A stretch of 64,000 bases of DNA from a virus, in the IMG/VR virus record IMGVR_UViG_3300032050_000004, positions 62,001-126,000 of that record; one strand, given 5' to 3'. The notes under the pieces were generated by a model. It was not told the origin of the DNA. It did no database searches and saw nothing but the letters and a program-made list of their open reading frames with translations. The position numbers and the translations under genes are program-made. Below, piece by piece: positions 58,186 through 64,000 of the stretch. The first letter of the stretch is position 1, and the number at the start of each line of letters is the position of its first letter.

Positions 58186-58995
58186 TTAAATTCTATCCTT
58201 ATATTTTAGAATTTTTTGCATTCTTATAGCATCGAGTACAAGTCCTGTACCATTTTCTAAAACTATGTTGACTTCTTTTGATAGTGCTGCTTCTAAAAAT
58301 TCAAAACTGAGTCTTGTATCACCAATTAAAAATCCTCTTTCAGTAAATTTAACTTGAAATGGTGTTTTAGTAGATTTATCAAAATTTACTATAAGGGTTT
58401 TCTTTTTAGAGCTAATATTTTCTTGTTCTTCCATTCTTGCAAATTTTCTTTTTATCACAAACCCATATTTATCTAAATAATCTTCTTCTCCTTCTGCGGT
58501 TATTTGTGCTTGTGGTGCTGGGCCTTTTTCAGTTTTTGCAGCATCCTCACTTGCTTTAATTGTTTGCTGCAATCTATTTTTCATATCCTGATCTTTTTTT
58601 ATGCCTTCCTGTGTATCTTTTATTTCTTCCTGCTTGTTTTTTATGAATTCTTGTTTATCAATTTGTATATTTTTCAAGACATCCGCAATCCTTTTTCTCT
58701 CTGTTTCTAGACGAACTAGTTCTAATCTTATCCTTTTTTGTTCGTCTGGACTTTTAGTAACAGCATAAGAAGCTTTTTTCTGTGTTATCTGTTCAAGGTT
58801 ATATCTTTGACTTTCTTTTGTTTCAATTTCCAGATTTTTATCAGATTCCTCTCTTTTTTTTATATCTTCTTGAGCTTTTTTAATTTTCTCTTGTTTATTT
58901 AAAATACTGTCATCTAAACTAGAAGAATAGTCTTTAGCTGAATCTGAAAATTCATTTGCTTCATTTAAAATTATGGTGAAACGTTTAGTTCTCAT
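58186..58995 (-). CDS. Coiled-coil head/scaffold-like protein
   Basis: 269 residues. N-terminus MRTKRFTIILNEANEFS with the I-L-N-E-A site typical for head-protease cleavage. Residues about 25-160 form a long Lys/Glu coiled coil with repeated D-I-K-K and K-Q-E-E-I. The last 70 residues are a beta domain (VNFDKSTKTPFQVKFTERGF). Fits a scaffold or internal core protein. TATTTATT is 21 bases before the ATG. Confidence 0.65.
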   Translation of the reverse strand: MRTKRFTIILNEANEFSDSAKDYSSSLDDSILNKQEKIKKAQEDIKKREESDKNLEIETKESQRYNLEQITQKKASYAVTKSPDEQKRIRLELVRLETERKRIADVLKNIQIDKQEFIKNKQEEIKDTQEGIKKDQDMKNRLQQTIKASEDAAKTEKGPAPQAQITAEGEEDYLDKYGFVIKRKFARMEEQENISSKKKTLIVNFDKSTKTPFQVKFTERGFLIGDTRLSFEFLEAALSKEVNIVLENGTGLVLDAIRMQKILKYKDRI

Positions 58996-59016
58996 TAATA
59001 AAAATATTCTCTAAAT

Positions 59017-59024
59017 AATAAATA
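59017..59024 (-). promoter_or_regulatory. Late-type promoter octamer TATTTATT
   Basis: TATTTATT on the minus strand, 21 bases before the ATG at 58995. Confidence 0.5.
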
Positions 59025-59032
59025 GTACAAAA

Positions 59033-59060
59033 AATAAAACCACCCTAGAGTGGTTTTATT
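59033..59060 (-). terminator. Terminator
   Basis: AATAAAACCAC-CCTAGA-GTGGTTTTATT hairpin 3-prime of the minus-strand gene ending at 59097. Confidence 0.8.
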
Positions 59061-59096
59061 ATAAAAAATTAATTATTAAAAATTCTCACCAATAAA

Positions 59097-59279
59097 TTAT
59101 TTACCCATTAAATTATTTACGTATTCTCTAAATTTTTCCTCTTTTTTAATTTTCTCTACCCTAATAGCTTCTTTTCTTTTCAGTTTTTTTCCATGGGCTA
59201 CTTTTGCTCTTTTTTGTCTTTTTTCACCTAACTTTTTTGCTCTTTCTGAGCTGTTTTTATTTTTTTTGGGCTTTTTCAT
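59097..59279 (-). CDS. Small Lys/Arg-rich protein
   Basis: 60 residues, about 40 percent Lys or Arg (SSERAKKLGEKRQKRAKVAH). Probably binds nucleic acid, comparable in size and charge to head-packed basic proteins. Ends VNNLMGK. Located between two probable head genes. Confidence 0.65.
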   Translation of the reverse strand: MKKPKKNKNSSERAKKLGEKRQKRAKVAHGKKLKRKEAIRVEKIKKEEKFREYVNNLMGK

Positions 59280-59334
59280 AATATTTTAATTTTAATTGAA
59301 ATTAATTAATATTTTTTATAATTAGAATAATTAA

Positions 59335-60984
59335 TTATCTTCTATTAATTTCATTTCTAGCTTCAGCAGCTTTTTCATATTCTTCATTTTCAATAGCCCA
59401 TGACATATAAGTATTTAATTCATCAATACTCATATCAGATAACTTTTTATCTGTAATTTTTTCAGGTAAACCAGTTTCAGTTTTTTTACCCAAAATATCA
59501 TCTAAAGCACTGTTTACCAAATCTCCTATTTTATTTAAATCAGGTTCTCCAGCAATATCTTCCGGTTCAGGCATTTCATTATTTTGATTCCTATAATCTT
59601 CAATATCTTTCTCAAGATCATCTAACATTTTCTCTAACTTGTCGATAGCTGTTGCTCCGTCATTTACAACTTCATCCATTAATTGTAAAAATTCGTTAGG
59701 TGGTAACATTCCAATCTTGTTCAACAAATAAGAAACTATAGAATAATCATTTTGTCTTTCTCTTACTATATAATCGATACAATCATGCAAATATTTCCAA
59801 AGTCTAGGACCAATCAATTTCATCCATTGCTCTTCTTCATATTTGTCTGCTTGAGTTATTACATACTTACTCATCTTTTCACCATGTTCTTCTTTAATAT
59901 CTTCTAAGCTTTGTAAAAACAATAATTCTACTGCTACTTTAGCTGTTTCGTGTAAAAGAATAATAAATAATTTTGCTTGAGCTTCCCCTCCTCCAGTTTC
60001 TGGATTAATCTCAGATTTACCCCAGTTCTGTCTTTGAGCAATAGGAATCTCTATTTTCCACAACTGAAATTCTACATTAGGTAAGAACTTTTCATAAAGT
60101 GGAAATAATCTCTCGTCAATAGCATCTAATGATGCTTTAACATCATCAAATAATTTATGAGCCCTATATCCAGACCCCATCATCAATGCATTTTGAATAA
60201 GTCTCTTATCAATATATTTCTTAGCCAATTCCTTTTCCTCATCAGTCAAATCTTCCATAACATCTTCAATAGGATTTTCTTCATCATCCATTGATATGTT
60301 TTCATCAGGAGTCAATCTTGCTTTAATCATATCCTTAACTTCATCAGGTAATCCAAAATTTCTTGCTACTGTTTCAATTGCAAGTTCTTCTAATTGTCTT
60401 TTGTGACGAGACTCTATTGTCATAACTGATTGCAAAGAAGTCATTATAGCTTGCATACTTAAATCTCCGGCATCAATTAAAGTATTTACTATTGAATTAA
60501 ATTCCTCGCTACCTAACTTTTCTAAGGTTGATTTATTAAGTTCTTTTTTCTGTAAAAACTCAATGTTTGTAAAAGGTGAAGGTCCAGTACCTTCAATTCC
60601 AGCTTTAAAAGATGGTGCAGGGTCTCCATATCTTGGATTATCTATGTCCATAGGTGGTGCTTCGTTTAACATTCGACGAAATCTAATTTTTTCGTCATTT
60701 TCCTTTAAATATTTTTTTATATTTTCTAAACCAGTACCCTTTAAAACGATTTTTTTATTTTCATTTAATTCGTTTTTATCAGTTTCTGCTTTTGGATTTG
60801 GACGAGTAGCAGGACCCGGTTTAGGAATTTTTAGAGGGTTTGGTTTTTTATCAGGAGTAGTTTTTGGAGGTGTTTTTACTGGAGCAGTTTCAGTTTCCCC
60901 TTCGTTTTTAACTTTTTTTAATCTTTCTTTGACTGCTTTCAAAACAATCTCTTTTAATTCGTGATATTTAATTTTCTTTCCCAT
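59335..60984 (-). CDS. Large probable head-associated protein
   Basis: 549 residues. N-terminus KIKYHELKEIVLKAVKERLK is a basic helix, then a Pro/Thr/Lys linker (PVKTPPKTTPDKKPNP). Residues about 150-420 are well-ordered helices (IESRHKRQLEELAIETVARN; FGLPDEVKDMIKARL; RLIQNALMMGSGYRAHKLFD). The end has the UVR/UvrB-C-like motif LNTYMSWAIENEEYEKAAEA. No catalytic motif. TATTTATT (61002-61009) is 17 bases upstream. Likely virion or core protein. Confidence 0.65.
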   Translation of the reverse strand: MGKKIKYHELKEIVLKAVKERLKKVKNEGETETAPVKTPPKTTPDKKPNPLKIPKPGPATRPNPKAETDKNELNENKKIVLKGTGLENIKKYLKENDEKIRFRRMLNEAPPMDIDNPRYGDPAPSFKAGIEGTGPSPFTNIEFLQKKELNKSTLEKLGSEEFNSIVNTLIDAGDLSMQAIMTSLQSVMTIESRHKRQLEELAIETVARNFGLPDEVKDMIKARLTPDENISMDDEENPIEDVMEDLTDEEKELAKKYIDKRLIQNALMMGSGYRAHKLFDDVKASLDAIDERLFPLYEKFLPNVEFQLWKIEIPIAQRQNWGKSEINPETGGGEAQAKLFIILLHETAKVAVELLFLQSLEDIKEEHGEKMSKYVITQADKYEEEQWMKLIGPRLWKYLHDCIDYIVRERQNDYSIVSYLLNKIGMLPPNEFLQLMDEVVNDGATAIDKLEKMLDDLEKDIEDYRNQNNEMPEPEDIAGEPDLNKIGDLVNSALDDILGKKTETGLPEKITDKKLSDMSIDELNTYMSWAIENEEYEKAAEARNEINRR

Positions 60985-61001
60985 TGTAAAGTTACATTTT
61001 T

Positions 61002-61009
61002 AATAAATA
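61002..61009 (-). promoter_or_regulatory. Late-type promoter octamer TATTTATT
   Basis: TATTTATT on the minus strand, 17 bases before the ATG at 60984. Confidence 0.5.
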
Positions 61010-61035
61010 TAAAACAAAATTTATTAAAATAAAAA

Positions 61036-61060
61036 ACCCACAAAATCTGTGGGTCTTTTA
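61036..61060 (-). terminator. Terminator of the RNR gene
   Basis: ACCCACA-(5)-TGTGGGT hairpin; T run on the minus strand; directly after the stop at 61080. Confidence 0.85.
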
Positions 61061-61079
61061 TTTTATATGATAATATAAA

Positions 61080-63653
61080 TTATCCGCATTTACTTAATCC
61101 ACATTTAGGACAACTTAAACAACCTTCAGTATATTGCAAAGCACAATCTGGATCATTATTTACACACTTTGCATTTTTGGCCTTTGTTCCATCCTTAATA
61201 TATTTTTTTATTGTACGGATGATACCACTTTTCCAAGTATCTAATCTTTCTTCATCAAGATTGAGTTTTTCAACCATTTCAACAACATATTCCAGTGGCA
61301 TACCATGACGTAAAATTCCAGAAATCATTTTTGCATAATTATGATACGTTACATCAAAAGCATTTGATAAACCTTCAATTACCATCACATCATCAGATTT
61401 TGGATTTATTATAAAATCATATCTTGACGTTTCATCTATCTTGAGTCTTCTAATTTGACCATTTTCAACATTTTTAGGAATTCTGAATGCATCCTCTAAA
61501 CCTGTAAAGATCTCATAAGGTCTACCCTCCAACAAACCTACAAACGCAATCCATTTTTCACCCTTATTCATAAATCTATGAACTTGAGCATCTAAAAATT
61601 TAGGACGTTTTGGAGCATGATTATCTTCAAATAATTTTTTCTTTTCTTCTTCTTTTTTAGTTTCTTCAGAAATCAAAACTCCACTTCTTGATCCGTCACG
61701 ATATACGGTAATTCCTTTACAACCACTTCTCCATCCGGTTTCATAAACTTTTCCAACCATTTCTTCAGTAATTTCATTTGGAAGATTTACGGTAACAGAA
61801 ATACTATGATCGACATGTTTTTGAATTCTGCCTTGCATTTCTACTTTTTTAACCCAGTTTACATCATTTGAGGTTGCTTTGTAATAAGGAGACTCTTCAA
61901 TTAATTTTTTAATTTCAGATTCACTAAGATTTTCAATGTGAGATTTTTCATAACCCTTAGCTCTCAAATAATCTATAAACTTATGATGGAAAACTGGATA
62001 GTTTTGCCAACTATCACCAACCTGATCTACGAAATCAACTCTAGCATCTTTATCATTTGGATTGATTTTTCTTCTTCTCATATATGATATTAAAAATGCA
62101 GGCTCAATTCCGGATGTTGTTTGTGTCATAATTGAAACTGATCCAGTAGGAGCAATAGTCAATAGTGCAATATTTCTTCTTCCATATTTCATCATATCAG
62201 AATATAATTCGATATCCTCATCTTTTATTCTGTTTATAAAAGGATTATTTCCTTCTCTTATAACTTCATAAATTGGAAATGCACCACGTTCTTTTGCCAT
62301 ATTAACAGATGAACGATAAGCTGAAAGTTTCAATTGTTTGTGAACTTCCTCGGTTACATCATTCGCTGTATCAGTTCCATAAGTAATTCCTAAAGCAGCA
62401 ACCATATCACCTTCTGCAGTAACACCAAGACCGGTTCTTCTTCCTTTGATACATTTGTTTTTAATATTTGTCCAAAGATTTTTTTCTGTTAATTTCAAAA
62501 ATTCATCTTCTGGATCAGTATCAATTTTTTCAAGAATTTTGTCAACTTTTTCAATTTCAAGATCAATTAGATCATCCATTAATCGTTGAGCAATTACAGC
62601 ATGTTTTTTGAATAAATCCCAATTGAAATAAGCTCCTGATGTGAAAGGATTTTCTACATAAGAATATAAATTCAAACATAATAATCTACATGAATCATCT
62701 GCACAAAGAGTAATTTCACCACAAGGATTTGTTGAGATTGTTTTAAATCCTAGGTCAGCATAACAATCAGGTATAGATTCTCTGATGATTGTATCCCAGA
62801 ATAAAATTCCCGGCTCTGCTCTTTGCCAAGCATTATGAACGATTTTTTTCCAAAGATTTGTAGCATTAATTTCCTTAGTGAAAGTTGGATTTTCACTATC
62901 AACTGGAAATTTAGCTGTGAATGGAGTTTCTGATAAAGCTGAATCCATAAATGAATCACTAATTCTTACTGACACGTTTGCTCCAGTTACTTTTGTTGGA
63001 TCCATTTTAGCATCAATAAAATCTTCTGCATCAGGATGAACAACAGAAAATGATTCCATTAAAGCACCTCTTCTTCCATCTTGTGCCACTTCTCTCGTTG
63101 AATTTGAAAATCTTTCCATATAGGGAACAACACCAGTACTTGTTAAAGCACTATTTTTTACAGATGTTCCTTTAGGTCTTATGAAAGATAAATCCAAACC
63201 AACCCCAGCTCTTCTTTTTTGTAATTGAACCAATTCTTGGTCTAATTTCAGAATACCACCATAAGAATCACCTTCGCCCGGATTACCAATAACAAAACAG
63301 TTAGAAATTGATACATATTGAAAATTATTACCAATTCCTGCCATTGGACTTCCTTGTGGCACTATATATTTAAATCTTTTGATAAGGTCAAAAATTTCCT
63401 CTTCAGATAATGGGTTTGGATATTTTTCCTCGATCCTAGCAAATTCTTTTGCAATTCGCTTATGCATATCATCTGGAGTCATTTCATAAATGTTTCCAGC
63501 ACTATCTTTTAATGCATATTTGTTAATCCAAACTTGAGCAGCTAATTCATCGCCCTCAAAGTACTCTAAACAAGCTTTAAACACTTGATCTCTCGAAAAT
63601 ATCTGTAGATTTTCTTCTTTTTTTGTTTGTTTTTTTTCTTTTTGTAATTCCAT
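61080..63653 (-). CDS. nrdJ: Class II (adenosylcobalamin-dependent) ribonucleotide reductase
   Basis: 857 residues. Ten-stranded barrel landmarks: YVSISNCFVIG (first active Cys), LQKRRAGVGLDLSFIRPKGT, NPCGEITLC (N-C-E triad), GRRTGLGVTAEGDMVAALG, IALLTIAPTGSVSIMTQTTS, and the C-terminal VNLPNEITEEMVGKVYETGW-RSGCKGITVYRDGSR. The last residues CLSCPKCGLSKCG hold the redox Cys used by thioredoxin. It makes deoxynucleotides without a separate radical subunit and needs vitamin B12, so it functions with or without oxygen. Works with thioredoxin, dNMP kinase and ThyA from this genome. Confidence 0.93.
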   Translation of the reverse strand: MELQKEKKQTKKEENLQIFSRDQVFKACLEYFEGDELAAQVWINKYALKDSAGNIYEMTPDDMHKRIAKEFARIEEKYPNPLSEEEIFDLIKRFKYIVPQGSPMAGIGNNFQYVSISNCFVIGNPGEGDSYGGILKLDQELVQLQKRRAGVGLDLSFIRPKGTSVKNSALTSTGVVPYMERFSNSTREVAQDGRRGALMESFSVVHPDAEDFIDAKMDPTKVTGANVSVRISDSFMDSALSETPFTAKFPVDSENPTFTKEINATNLWKKIVHNAWQRAEPGILFWDTIIRESIPDCYADLGFKTISTNPCGEITLCADDSCRLLCLNLYSYVENPFTSGAYFNWDLFKKHAVIAQRLMDDLIDLEIEKVDKILEKIDTDPEDEFLKLTEKNLWTNIKNKCIKGRRTGLGVTAEGDMVAALGITYGTDTANDVTEEVHKQLKLSAYRSSVNMAKERGAFPIYEVIREGNNPFINRIKDEDIELYSDMMKYGRRNIALLTIAPTGSVSIMTQTTSGIEPAFLISYMRRRKINPNDKDARVDFVDQVGDSWQNYPVFHHKFIDYLRAKGYEKSHIENLSESEIKKLIEESPYYKATSNDVNWVKKVEMQGRIQKHVDHSISVTVNLPNEITEEMVGKVYETGWRSGCKGITVYRDGSRSGVLISEETKKEEEKKKLFEDNHAPKRPKFLDAQVHRFMNKGEKWIAFVGLLEGRPYEIFTGLEDAFRIPKNVENGQIRRLKIDETSRYDFIINPKSDDVMVIEGLSNAFDVTYHNYAKMISGILRHGMPLEYVVEMVEKLNLDEERLDTWKSGIIRTIKKYIKDGTKAKNAKCVNNDPDCALQYTEGCLSCPKCGLSKCG

Positions 63654-63700
63654 AATTTGATATTTTTTTAAATTTTTTTTTCTTCACTAGAGATAAAAAA

Positions 63701-63723
63701 AACACCATTTTTTTTATGATGTT
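63701..63723 (-). terminator. Probable terminator
   Basis: Minus strand AACATCAT-(7)-ATGGTGTT (one G-U pair) followed by a T run, after the partial gene ending at 63865. Confidence 0.7.
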
Positions 63724-63864
63724 TTTATTTAATTTATTGATAATTAATACTTTATTTATATTGCTAAGAACAAAAAAAGTAATTTTTTTCTTTTACATAA
63801 ATAATAAAAAATTAGAAAAAAATATAAAAAAATAGAAACTTTTTTCTTGCTGAAAATGAGTTGG

Positions 63865-64000
63865 TTAGTTCTCTTCAAAATCCTCTCCGGAAAGTTGAGA
63901 GTCTATACTTTGAATTACTTTTTGTTCAATCATTTGAGCGTGATTGGCTATACCTTCTAATCCATAAGAAGGATTATTAGAGTTATCAATAGCTATAAAC
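63865..64000 (-). CDS. C-terminal part of an unidentified protein
   Basis: The minus-strand frame from the window edge to TAA at 63865 is open for 44 codons (NNPSYGLEGIANHAQMIEQK ... SGEDFEEN). Helical with an acidic end; no family recognised. It begins beyond base 64000. Same strand as the RNR gene downstream. Confidence 0.6.
   Translation of the reverse strand, partial: FIAIDNSNNPSYGLEGIANHAQMIEQKVIQSIDSQLSGEDFEEN

Noticed and set aside
60563-60964. 133-codon open frame on the plus strand.
   Set aside because: Antisense shadow of the 549-residue gene; Phe/Ser/Gly-rich translation without a start context.

Overview
The window looks like part of a large, AT-rich, lytic tailed-phage genome whose host is a Bacteroidetes (probably flavobacterial) bacterium. 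The phage assignment rests on a lysis cassette (putative holin, GH19 muramidase/chitinase-type endolysin, amidase). It also rests on phage-style nucleotide metabolism (thymidylate synthase, dNMP kinase, class II ribonucleotide reductase), many short genes with few-base overlaps, and a set of proteins that share a short head-targeting-like N-terminus. The host assignment rests on signal peptides ending in AQ/SQ, type IX secretion (T9SS) C-terminal domains, DUF5522 and DUF6580 families, and TTG-N19/21-TAnnTTTG promoters. No terminase, portal, capsid or polymerase gene is inside the window.

Layout. 1-7640: 3-prime end of a superoxide dismutase, thioredoxin, thymidylate synthase, and a cluster of exported or surface-type proteins (FN3-like, GH16 glucanase, beta-helix, two T9SS cargo proteins). 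7666-13102: small genes, a thymidylate-synthase-like protein without catalytic residues, and a ParB-like protein. 13216-19996: head-targeted-type small proteins, a nucleotidyltransferase, an HExxH protease, dNMP kinase, and a tRNA-Phe whose T-stem is interrupted. 19980-28275: a 1016-residue protein ending in a 2H phosphoesterase domain, a monomeric mitochondrial-type PheRS, a GMP reductase/IMPDH homologue, a gene framed by inverted repeats, a hotdog thioesterase and a six-AT-hook protein. 28459-39323: probable virion or head-associated proteins, a sulfotransferase, PcfJ-like and HNH proteins. 39425-44126: lysis cassette with a secreted nuclease, a DUF6580 membrane protein and an HD hydrolase. 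44176-46360: about 2.2 kb of GC-richer DNA without credible ORFs, read here as two tandem copies of a giant structured RNA behind rRNA-like promoters and boxA elements. 46396-64000: glycosyltransferase, SNF2 helicase, RecB-type nuclease, RNase H-like and HAD proteins, small heat-shock protein, further head-targeted-type proteins, and the class II RNR.

Two transcription signals recur. Host-type promoters (TTG-N19/21-TAnnTTTG) precede the RNA locus, the GMPR-PheRS operon, the AT-hook gene and some small genes. A phage-specific octamer TATTTAT(A/T) lies just upstream of most head-targeted, structural and lysis genes and is probably the late promoter. The most notable items are the tandem giant RNA, the PheRS/tRNA-Phe pair, the catalytically dead thymidylate-synthase paralogue, the shared N-terminal peptide family, and phage-encoded T9SS cargo.
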